From NCBI GenBank assembly GCA_943359705.1, contig CALRIB010000002.1, forward strand, positions 1-33,090: 33,090 nt of DNA. Direction: 5' to 3'. The translations under genes were made by a program, and so were the position numbers. The DNA comes from Candidatus Nomurabacteria bacterium. Its GTDB lineage: Bacteria > Patescibacteriota > Minisyncoccia > Phycocordibacterales > UBA2100. The notes beneath the pieces are model-generated. The model had not been told where the DNA came from. It made no database searches and worked only from the letters and a program-made list of their open reading frames with translations. Within the stretch, counting starts at the first letter, position 1; every line of letters starts with the position of its first letter. Shown here piece after piece: positions 20,472-26,891 of this stretch.

Positions 20472-20738
20472 TTACTTGGCGAGTGCCGCCACCTGTTTCG
20501 TCAAACGCGATTTCATTCGAGCTGCCGTATTTTTCTTTATTGTTCCGTGCTTCGCGGCTTTGTCGATTGCTTGGTAGAGAGCGGGAAGCATCGCGGCCGC
20601 CTCTGCAGCTTTTTTGCCGACGACGAGTTTCGAAACATCTTTGACGGAATCCTTCATCGCCTTTTTGCGGCGCGAAGTGAACACGCTCTTGCGGCGAGAG
20701 CCGCGCTCTGCCTTTTTTGCTGAACTCGTATTTGCCAT
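20472..20738 (-). CDS. rpsT: 30S ribosomal protein S20
   Basis: ATG 20738 (MANTSSAKKAERGSRRK) gives 88 aa, the normal length of S20. The three-helix, Lys/Arg/Ala-rich pattern is clear: RRKSVFTSRRKKAMKDSVKDV, then KKAAEAAAMLPALYQAIDKAAKHGTIKKNTAARMKSRLTKQVAAL, matching the conserved IDKAAKKGVIHKNTAARKKSRL region. S20 binds the 5' and 3' minor domains of 16S rRNA. TAGGAT (20747-20752) is 8 nt before the ATG, with TTGCAT 17 bp further upstream, so the mRNA is predicted leaderless. tRNA-Arg(GCG) follows 47 bp downstream and could be co-transcribed. Confidence 0.96.
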   Translation of the reverse strand: MANTSSAKKAERGSRRKSVFTSRRKKAMKDSVKDVSKLVVGKKAAEAAAMLPALYQAIDKAAKHGTIKKNTAARMKSRLTKQVAALAK

Positions 20739-20746
20739 GAGGCCGC

Positions 20747-20775
20747 ATCCTAACGGATGCGAATGCAAAATGCAA
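20747..20775 (-). promoter_or_regulatory. rpsT promoter
   Basis: On the minus strand TTGCAT (20770-20775) and TAGGAT (20747-20752) are separated by exactly 17 bp; 8 nt lie between the -10 box and the ATG. A GCATCC-GTTA-GGATGC hairpin spans the -10 box. Confidence 0.65.
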
Positions 20776-20865
20776 ACTCCAAAGTCTAAAATGAATCTTT
20801 GCTTCTAGCCCTGTCCGGTTCCCACTTTGGCTTTTGGATTTTGGTTTTTGCATTACTATGACCCT

Positions 20866-21438
20866 ATGATAGGCCGAGTCGAAGGAGAAATAGCCGCCGC
20901 ACGACCGGGATTCGTCATCATTTCAGCAGGCGGAGTCGGGTACAAAATCGCCGCTACACGCGAAACGCTTACGAAATTGAAGGAGGGGGCCCACGCGGCA
21001 CTCTGGACGCACCTCGCCGTACGCGAAGACATCCTCGACTTGTACGGCTTTGGCACCGAGGAAGAACTCCATTTCTTCCAACTACTCCTTACGGTCTCAG
21101 GTATCGGTCCCAAATCCGCGCTCGCCATCCTCGACATTGCGCACGTGGAGACACTCCGCAGCGCCATTTCGGGCGGCAACGCTTCCTACCTCACCAAAGT
21201 CTCCGGCATCGGTAGGAAAACGGCTGAAAAGATAGTGCTTGAATTGCGCGACAAAGTGGGCGCGAGTGCCGAAGGCAGCGAGCGAGCGCTTTCGGGTGAC
21301 GAAGAGGCACTCGAAGCGCTGCGTGCTCTCGGCTACTCGCATGGTGAGGCGCGAGATGCACTCCGCAAAGTTTCCAACGATATCGAGGGCGCGAGTGCGC
21401 GCTTGCGTGAAGCGCTCAAAATCGTGGGCGGCAAATAA
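20866..21438 (+). CDS. ruvA: Holliday junction branch migration protein RuvA
   Basis: ATG 20866 gives a 190-aa RuvA. Domain I is the OB fold (MIGRVEGEIAAARPGFVIIS, GVGYKI, REDILDLYGF). Domain II has two helix-hairpin-helix motifs, TVSGIGPKSALAIL near residue 76 and KVSGIGRKTAEKIV near 111. Domain III (DEEALEALRALGYSHGEARDALRKV) is the UBA-like part that contacts RuvB. RuvA tetramers clamp the four-way junction while RuvB drives migration. TACTAT (20854-20859) is 6 nt before the start. It is not in an operon with ruvB, which lies 11 kb away, and no ruvC is seen; a Mur ligase gene follows 5 bp later. Confidence 0.96.
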   Translation: MIGRVEGEIAAARPGFVIISAGGVGYKIAATRETLTKLKEGAHAALWTHLAVREDILDLYGFGTEEELHFFQLLLTVSGIGPKSALAILDIAHVETLRSAISGGNASYLTKVSGIGRKTAEKIVLELRDKVGASAEGSERALSGDEEALEALRALGYSHGEARDALRKVSNDIEGASARLREALKIVGGK

Positions 21439-21443
21439 AACAC

Positions 21444-22703
21444 ATGGCACGAAAATTTATCGAAACAGTCGTGCCCGTTTCCTTTCTCGACTCATTTCGC
21501 CCCGCATACCACCTTTTTCTTGCATGGTTCGGCGCATTCGCGTACGGCGACCCGTCGCGCCGCATGCTGGTCGTCGGCGTGACCGGCACCAAGGGCAAAA
21601 CGAGCGTGACCGAAATGCTGAATGCAATCCTCGAGGAAGCGGGCTACAAAACCGCGCTCATCAATTCCATCCGATTCAAGAACGGCGAGAAAAACGAACG
21701 CAACATGACGCGCATGTCGATGCCGGGACGATTTTTCATACAGAAATTTTTACATGACGCGCTCGCGAGCGGGTGCAACGCGGCCGTCTTGGAAATGACG
21801 TCGGAGGGAGCCAAGCAATCCCGCCATCGCTTTATCGACCTCGACGCGCTCATCTTTACCAACCTCGCACCGGAGCATATTGAGTCGCATGGCTCCTTGC
21901 AGGCGTATGCCGATGCAAAATTCGAAATCGGCAAAGAGCTGGTGCGCTCGCACAAGCGCCCGCGTATCATCGCGGCCAACTCCGACGACCGCGAAAGCAC
22001 GCGCTACCTCACGCTCGCGGTAGAACAATCCCTTCCCTTCTCCCTCGGAGCAACCGCGCCGTACGAAGCGGGTGAGCGCGGCGGATACTTTTCTTTTGAC
22101 GGCATGAAAATCCCCGTGCATCTCGGCGGTGAATTCTCGCTCAAAAACGCGCTTGCTGCCGCAACAGCTGCGCGTGCGCTTGGAGTTAAAACGCCGGTCA
22201 TCGCAAGCGCGCTCGATAGATTGGAAAAAATACCGGGACGTGCGGAGCGTATCGAGGCCGGACAAAGTTTCACCGCTGTAGTTGACTACGCGCACACGCC
22301 GGATTCTCTGAAGGCTATCTACGATGCGTATAAAAATGAGCGAAAAATATGCGTGCTCGGTGCGGCGGGCGGCGGGCGCGATGTGTGGAAGCGCTCCGTG
22401 ATGGGGCGCATCGCGGAAGAATGCTGCGCGCAAATTATTTTGACCAATGAGGACCCCTACGACGAGGACCCGGGCGCGATTCTGCAAGATATCGCCCACG
22501 GCATGTCGAAGCCGCCGGAAATAATTCTCGACAGACGTGCCGCGATACGGCGGGCGCTCGAGTACGCACGCGCGAGCGACGCCGTTATCATCACCGGCAA
22601 AGGCACCGACCCGGCGATCGCGGGCCCCGGCGGCAGCTCAACACCGTGGAGTGACGCAGATGTTACGCGCCAAGAACTTGAAGCGTTGAAGACAAGGGTA
22701 TAA
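21444..22703 (+). CDS. MurE-like Mur ligase with shortened N-terminus and unusual specificity loop
   Basis: The 419-aa product is a Mur-family ATP-dependent ligase: VTGTKGKTS is the P-loop (residues 46-54), LEMTSEGAKQSRH the second Glu/Ser motif, TNLAPEHIESHGS the His motif with the carbamylated-Lys-type neighbourhood, FSLKNALAA the conserved Asn, and FTAVVDYAHTPDSL is the MurE-specific DYAHTP signature. MurE adds the third amino acid to UDP-MurNAc-dipeptide. Two things are odd. The P-loop is only about 45 residues from the start rather than about 110, so the uridine-binding domain is mostly absent. The loop that reads DNPR in diaminopimelate enzymes reads EDPY (336-339) here. The substrate is therefore uncertain. 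Confidence 0.87.
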   Translation: MARKFIETVVPVSFLDSFRPAYHLFLAWFGAFAYGDPSRRMLVVGVTGTKGKTSVTEMLNAILEEAGYKTALINSIRFKNGEKNERNMTRMSMPGRFFIQKFLHDALASGCNAAVLEMTSEGAKQSRHRFIDLDALIFTNLAPEHIESHGSLQAYADAKFEIGKELVRSHKRPRIIAANSDDRESTRYLTLAVEQSLPFSLGATAPYEAGERGGYFSFDGMKIPVHLGGEFSLKNALAAATAARALGVKTPVIASALDRLEKIPGRAERIEAGQSFTAVVDYAHTPDSLKAIYDAYKNERKICVLGAAGGGRDVWKRSVMGRIAEECCAQIILTNEDPYDEDPGAILQDIAHGMSKPPEIILDRRAAIRRALEYARASDAVIITGKGTDPAIAGPGGSSTPWSDADVTRQELEALKTRV

Positions 22704-22710
22704 TTCCCGC

Positions 22711-23748
22711 ATGGCAGATTCACATGGCGGAGGCGGTGGAATGATTACCACGATACTGAAGTGGGTCGGCATCACCATCGTCGTGCTGCTCATCCTACTG
22801 TGGCTCGTTACCGGCGGCATCGGAAAAATCATTGAGACCGCACGAAATATCACAAGCCCGATAGCATCCATCTTTGCATTCGCTACATCCACCGGCACGG
22901 CATTCAGACTGCCGTGGCAACCCGACTACATCACGCCGAACATCCCCGATATGGTCGACTCCGGCGGGGATGACCCCAATACGAGCCCCCAGAGCACCGA
23001 CCAAGGGCTCTCTGACTCCGAGCGGCAGTATGATTCCCTCACCGCCAAAATGATTGCGGCGAAAAATTTCGGCACGCCTTCACCGTATCGCGGGCAGGTC
23101 ACGATCGAGGAGAACAATGCGACTGAGAGCGCGCCCGACCGGGAGTATGTAAAGGTGCAGGCGAACGACGGCAACACGACACCCGTCGACATCACCGGCT
23201 GGTCCCTGCAGAGCGCGGTGTCGGGAGTGCGCGGGTACATTCCGCGCGGCGCGAATGTGTTTTTTATGGGCGCCATTAATCCGCAGGACGATATTTCCCT
23301 TAGTCCGGGGTTCACGGCGATTCTCACATCCGGATACTCGCAGGGCGGCACCTCCTTCCGCGAGAATATGTGCACCGGTTACCTTTCGCAATTCCAGGAA
23401 TACACGCCGGGTCTCTCCCAAGAATGCCCGTCGCCGTCCGATTCCCTGCCGCTTTCCGCCGACAACATCCGCATGTACGGCGAAACATGCTTCAACTTCC
23501 TGAACGAACTGCCGGTCTGCACCTTCCCGCTGACGACGCCATCAGATATTTCTCCCTCGTGCCGCGCGTTCGTACAGAACACGATTTCATACAACGGGTG
23601 CGTGCAAAATTACCGGTACAAGAGCGCGTTCCCGCGCTCACAGTGGCGCGTATACCTCGGCGCGGGCGCCGAACTCTGGCGCAATTCGCACGATGTCGTC
23701 CGCTTGCTCGACCGCGAAGGCAGGACCGTGGACGTCTTAGTGTATTGA
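22711..23748 (+). CDS. Membrane-anchored surface protein with lamin-tail-like (LTD) domain
   Basis: The 345-aa product has a short Gly-rich N-terminus, a membrane anchor at about residues 11-33, and an extracytoplasmic rest. The central segment has the strand order of lamin-tail domains: REYVKVQAND, then PVDITGWSLQSAVSGVRGYIPRG, and it ends with ELWRNSHDVVRLLDREGRTVDVLVY, the usual LTD closure in which a Leu-Asp-x-x-Gly turn precedes V-D-x-x-x-Y. Between them lies an inserted Cys-containing block with at least five Cys. TATAAT (22699-22704) is 6 nt before the ATG, inside the end of the Mur ligase gene. The function is unknown; such proteins are typical of CPR surfaces. The 3' end overlaps the convergent TrmH gene by 12 bp. 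Confidence 0.78.
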   Translation: MADSHGGGGGMITTILKWVGITIVVLLILLWLVTGGIGKIIETARNITSPIASIFAFATSTGTAFRLPWQPDYITPNIPDMVDSGGDDPNTSPQSTDQGLSDSERQYDSLTAKMIAAKNFGTPSPYRGQVTIEENNATESAPDREYVKVQANDGNTTPVDITGWSLQSAVSGVRGYIPRGANVFFMGAINPQDDISLSPGFTAILTSGYSQGGTSFRENMCTGYLSQFQEYTPGLSQECPSPSDSLPLSADNIRMYGETCFNFLNELPVCTFPLTTPSDISPSCRAFVQNTISYNGCVQNYRYKSAFPRSQWRVYLGAGAELWRNSHDVVRLLDREGRTVDVLVY

Positions 23749-24204
23749 AAAAAGAATAATTCCGGCCGCGACCGACACATTGAGTGATTCCTTTTTGCCG
23801 CGCATCGGTATCTCAATTAATTCGTCACAAACATCGCGCAGACTTTTCGGAATGCCGCGCACTTCGTTGCCGAGAATAAAGAGCGTGGGTTTTGTTAGTT
23901 TAAACTTCCGATAGTCGACTGATTTCGCACCTTGCTCGACTCCAACTATTGCCCATCCTTCTTTGCGTAGTGTTGCGATAGTAGCAGTTGCCGATTTCAG
24001 GTACTCCCACGCGATGAACTTTTCTGCTCCCAACGCTGTTTTCGCGATGTCTTTTTGCACTCGTCCGAACCGGTCGACCGGTGCGGGTGTGACGCCGACC
24101 AAATATACTTTCGAGACGCCGGCCGCGTCGGCGGTGCGGAATATAGAGCCGACGTTGTGCGCGCTCCGAATGTTGTAGAGCAATACGGCTATCTGTTTTT
24201 TCAT
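23737..24204 (-). CDS. TrmH/SpoU-family RNA 2'-O-methyltransferase
   Basis: ATG 24204 gives a 155-aa SPOUT enzyme: motif 1 LYNIRSAHNVGSIFRTADAAGV, motif 2 FILGNEVRGIPKSLRDVCD, and motif 3 IPMRGKKESLNVSVAAGIILF, which together form the knotted S-adenosylmethionine site. The Arg in motif 1, Glu in motif 2 and Ser-Leu-Asn-Val in motif 3 are the catalytic set of TrmH and related enzymes. It is minimal in length, without the N-terminal substrate-binding extension of RlmB, so it may act on tRNA or rRNA. The start is chosen because TATACA at 24213-24218 lies 8 nt upstream. It is transcribed divergently from the DoxX-like gene over a shared GTATAC. Confidence 0.92.
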   Translation of the reverse strand: MKKQIAVLLYNIRSAHNVGSIFRTADAAGVSKVYLVGVTPAPVDRFGRVQKDIAKTALGAEKFIAWEYLKSATATIATLRKEGWAIVGVEQGAKSVDYRKFKLTKPTLFILGNEVRGIPKSLRDVCDELIEIPMRGKKESLNVSVAAGIILFSIH

Positions 24205-24212
24205 ACTGTTCA

Positions 24213-24220
24213 TGTATACT
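24213..24220. promoter_or_regulatory. Overlapping divergent -10 elements sharing GTATAC
   Basis: TATACT (24215-24220) lies 6 nt before the + strand ATG 24227; on the minus strand TATACA (24218-24213) lies 8 nt before ATG 24204. The two -10 boxes share four base pairs, so polymerase can occupy only one at a time. Confidence 0.65.
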
Positions 24221-24226
24221 TCTCTC

Positions 24227-24571
24227 ATGCTTTCGATTTTTCCGGAAATCCTTTTTCTCTCACCATTCGCCGCCTTTCTTATCCGCGTGGCCCTCGGTCT
24301 TCTTTTTGCTTTTGCCGCATGGGAGCTAGCGAAAAAGCCTGACCTGCCTCGACGCATCGGCGCACTGGTGAAACTAATCATCGGAGTCGCTCTTATCGCG
24401 GGGGCATGGACGCAAGTGGCGGCACTCGCCGCCGCACTCCTTCTTATCGGCGCCGTCGCGATGCCCAAGATGCGCGTCTCTTCGCTCTCAACTATCCTTC
24501 TCGCGCTCGTGATGGCCGTCTCGCTGATCCTGACCGGAGCCGGTGCACTCGCCTTCGATTTGCCTCTCTAA
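24227..24571 (+). CDS. DoxX-like small membrane protein
   Basis: ATG 24227 (MLSIFPEILFLSP) follows TATACT by 6 nt. The 114-aa product has four membrane helices, with the first ending in RVALGLLFAFAAWELA, then RRIGALVKLIIGVALIAGAWTQVAALAAALLLIGAV and a last helix LALVMAVSLILTGAGALAFDLPL. The short charged loop between helices 1 and 2, the Gly-rich second helix, and the LTGAGALAFD ending match the DoxX/TQO small-subunit-like family. Its role is unknown in CPR. The longer frame with ATG 24212 would place the start inside the -10 box and is not used. Confidence 0.72.
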   Translation: MLSIFPEILFLSPFAAFLIRVALGLLFAFAAWELAKKPDLPRRIGALVKLIIGVALIAGAWTQVAALAAALLLIGAVAMPKMRVSSLSTILLALVMAVSLILTGAGALAFDLPL

Positions 24572-24623
24572 GCACCGTTCGGCTTTGAGGTTTACGCGTT
24601 CAGCGGGTATATTTCCCATACTC

Positions 24624-24696
24624 CCGCCCATAGCTCAGTTGGTAGAGCAGCTCCCTTTTAAGGAGACGGTCGTAGGTTCGATTCCTACTGGGCGGA
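24624..24696 (+). tRNA. tRNA-Lys(TTT)
   Basis: Acceptor CCGCCCA/TGGGCGG, D arm GCTC/GAGC, anticodon stem GCTCC/GGAGA-type with loop CTTTTAA (anticodon TTT), T arm GTAGG-TTCGATT-CCTAC and A73. It is the only tRNA here on the + strand. CCA is not encoded. It begins with C rather than the usual G. Confidence 0.95.
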
Positions 24697-24704
24697 CACG
24701 AATG

Positions 24705-24733
24705 AAAAACAGCACCTGCGTGCTGTTTTTCTT
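24705..24733 (+). terminator. Rho-independent terminator of tRNA-Lys
   Basis: AAAAACAGCAC and GTGCTGTTTTT pair around CTGC, with the T run built into the stem and continuing CTTT. It ends the tRNA-Lys transcript 8 nt after A73. Confidence 0.88.
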
Positions 24734-24751
24734 TACGTGTCCGAGCCGGAG

Positions 24752-24830
24752 CCATGTTTCGTCAGCAGACGAAACGGGCGAGGCAGGGTCGTGGAATTTT
24801 GCGAGCGGCGGCGAGCAAAATATCCCTGAC
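24752..24830 (+). repeat. Structured element (unit D) downstream of tRNA-Lys
   Basis: Same layout and orientation relative to the tRNA as the tRNA-His units. H2 (24752-24777) pairs CC-GTTTCGTC with GACGAAAC-GG around AGCA and keeps the two-base AT bulge. The linker GCGAGGCAGGGTCG follows, then H1 (24796-24821): ATTTTGC/GCAAAAT, a tandem G-A mismatch, inner GC pair and loop GGCG, then TGAC. From GGGTCG to the loop (15 nt) and from the loop to TGAC (20 nt) the lengths equal those in units A1 and A2. No outer S0 stem or tRNA duplication is evident. 24734-24751 and 24831-24841 hold nothing else. Confidence 0.78.
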
Positions 24831-24841
24831 GACCAACTAGA

Positions 24842-26200
24842 TTAAATCGTAAGGTCAACCGTCACCGAATCCGTCACATGTCTTCCGTCGGCGGTGAGGC
24901 AGGAGATGCTGAAGACGGTCGAACCGGTGAGCGGCACCGTGGAAGCACCGCCGGAGAGAGAGTTCTCATTGAAGCTTCCGTCAGGCGAAGTCTCTTTGCA
25001 CGAGACCACTCCCTGTGTGTTCCAAAATACCGATGTGCGTGAACCAAGCGGCACCGACGCGGGCACAGCCCAGATGTCGGCCTCCGGCTCAACGGTGGAC
25101 GCGGCGGGCTGTGCGGGAGCCGGCGCGGCTGATGTCGGCGTCTTTTGTTGCACGATAACAGTCTGCGTGACCGGCGCGCTCGGCGGGGCAGGTCTTCCTA
25201 CGTCATACCCGCGCCATGCGCAGAGGCTGTCGAAAAATGCCGGAGGAATGACGAAGGAAACGACCGAGCCCGCCCATGGGCGACCGTGGCAGAGATCAGC
25301 CACGAGACCGGTCGGCTGAGAAGTGCCCATCGTGTCGCCGCCGTAGAAGCCCGCTATTTCAGTATTGCCCGCGGTATCGCGTGCGTTCGCAAGCACTGTT
25401 GCGCCTGAATTGGTCATGACGATGTTGCCTTTCGTTCCCGACTGCATGTCGGTCGCGAGCCCGCCTACATTTTTGAGCGGCAGTGTGGTGACATTCTGAT
25501 TTGTATTGACGGTAGTTGAAGTGTCCCCAGTTCCGCCACTCGTGTCAGTCGTCGTATTGCTGAGTATCTGGTCACTCACATTCGCAGGAGTGCCGCCAAA
25601 CGCATCAGTCAGAGAACTGCCCGCACCGCTGTTGAGCGCATTCAAAAGTGCGTCGCTTGCGGTACTCGTCGGTGCCGTGAGAAGACTGTTGGAAATCGGC
25701 GGCACGTAATAGGCGCACGGGTCGGTAGAAGGCGTCGTGACCTGATAGTACGCTGTGCAGCCGCACTTCCCTGTCGCGTCGGCCACTCCGCCGCTCGGGC
25801 AAGTGCTTCCGGGTGGAGTCGTCGGGGGAGGAGTGGAGGGCGGGCTGTCCTTCGGCTTCAACATATCCATGATGCTTTTCATCATGTCCATGAAACCTTT
25901 CATATCGCCTATTCCGCCTTTTTCGGTTCCGGTTCCCTCGCATTTGTTCGCACTAGCGCAGATGCCGATAACCTTCCCTCCTGGTGGCGTATCGAAGCAA
26001 ACACCAGGCGGACAGTTGGCTGTGTTTTTCCCCCCCGTACAACCACCCTTTCCGTCGGGGATTTGATTGCACATGCACTGCGCAAACCATGGATTGCACA
26101 TAGCGTTGGCTTTCGCGCTCATCGAGGCCTGAGCTGCGAACGGAGCAAGTAGTAGCAGCACGAGAGTAGATGCAAAAGCGAGGCGAGCACGATGCGTCAT
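24842..26200 (-). CDS. Secreted Cys-rich protein with C-terminal Ig-like domain
   Basis: ATG 26200 (MTHRARLAFAS) gives 452 aa with a clear Sec signal peptide (to about residue 26, AAQA). A Cys-rich block follows (MCNPWFAQCMCNQ to ICASANKCEG), then a Met-rich amphipathic helix (MKGFMDMMKSIMDMLK), a Pro linker, TCPSGG and a second Cys pair, then a Ser/Thr-rich central part. A segment with GNTEIAGFYGG, ADLCHGRPWAGSVVSFVIPP and CAWRGYDVG precedes a Pro/Ala linker and a final Ig-like domain (about residues 375-452). Layout and domain order resemble the 688-aa protein at 18086. Role unknown; extracellular. TAGCAT (26208-26213) lies 7 nt before the ATG. Confidence 0.8.
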   Translation of the reverse strand: MTHRARLAFASTLVLLLLAPFAAQASMSAKANAMCNPWFAQCMCNQIPDGKGGCTGGKNTANCPPGVCFDTPPGGKVIGICASANKCEGTGTEKGGIGDMKGFMDMMKSIMDMLKPKDSPPSTPPPTTPPGSTCPSGGVADATGKCGCTAYYQVTTPSTDPCAYYVPPISNSLLTAPTSTASDALLNALNSGAGSSLTDAFGGTPANVSDQILSNTTTDTSGGTGDTSTTVNTNQNVTTLPLKNVGGLATDMQSGTKGNIVMTNSGATVLANARDTAGNTEIAGFYGGDTMGTSQPTGLVADLCHGRPWAGSVVSFVIPPAFFDSLCAWRGYDVGRPAPPSAPVTQTVIVQQKTPTSAAPAPAQPAASTVEPEADIWAVPASVPLGSRTSVFWNTQGVVSCKETSPDGSFNENSLSGGASTVPLTGSTVFSISCLTADGRHVTDSVTVDLTI

Positions 26201-26260
26201 GATGACAATGCTACCGCACACGAGTGATTCCGCAATGCGGTTTTTCACAATTCCTGTGTA

Positions 26261-26890
26261 TCAATGATTTTCGAGCAAAAAACGCTCTAATTCGTACTCC
26301 AATTCGACTCCATTGCGCCTTGCCTCATGGGGTAATTCGGCGAGCTGCGCTACGAGTTTTCTCGAACGAACATCTTCCCGCGACAGCATCGCTTGCTTCG
26401 CCGCCCAGAAAAGTACGCCGTGGATAGCCTCCGGCGCATCGTCGCGTGCGAGTGCGCGTTGGTAGCCCACCCACAAAGCCTTTTTGTCGGCGCGTTTTAG
26501 GGCATTTGCCATCTCAAATATCCCGCCGTCTTCACGCTTCTCCTTCGCGGAATCGAAGCGCTCGGAATTTTCGGCATACTTCTCCAATTGCTTGCGTGTC
26601 GCAGCGTCCGGCTTTTCTTCGAATACAAAAAAGTTCTCGTCAGTATCCTTGATGCGCGGCAACGCCTCCAAGAAAATCGCCCGCATTTCCTCGTTGGACA
26701 GAACCCCTTCGAAGACAACGACGCGGTCGCCGCCGAACATCCCGCCGCCCTGGAGCGCGCCCTGTAAATCGGCGACCGAGTTGGCGTCCGAGATACGAAC
26801 AACGACCCCCTTCTTACTCACCTTCGCGATGGCCTTGTTCAGTTCCGCGCGCGCCTTCTCCCTATCAGTACCGGTGAATAGGTACAACAT
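26261..26890 (-). CDS. holA: DNA polymerase III delta subunit (HolA-like), short form
   Basis: The 209-aa product begins MLYLFTGTDREKARAELNKAI, the delta-subunit N-terminus that lacks a true P-loop, followed by VADLQGALQGGGMFGGDRVVVFEGVL (canonical: the sliding-clamp-opening region) and NFFVFEEKPDAATRKQLEKYAE. The C-terminal helices (EMANALKRADKKALWVGYQRALARDDAPEAIHGVLFWAAKQAML) correspond to the collar domain. E. coli HolA has 343 residues, so this is a reduced form like those of other CPR genomes. It starts one base after the polA stop and is transcribed with it. The delta subunit opens the beta clamp during loading; the pairing with polA is a replication/repair grouping. Confidence 0.83.
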   Translation of the reverse strand: MLYLFTGTDREKARAELNKAIAKVSKKGVVVRISDANSVADLQGALQGGGMFGGDRVVVFEGVLSNEEMRAIFLEALPRIKDTDENFFVFEEKPDAATRKQLEKYAENSERFDSAKEKREDGGIFEMANALKRADKKALWVGYQRALARDDAPEAIHGVLFWAAKQAMLSREDVRSRKLVAQLAELPHEARRNGVELEYELERFLLENH

Positions 26891-26891
26891 A

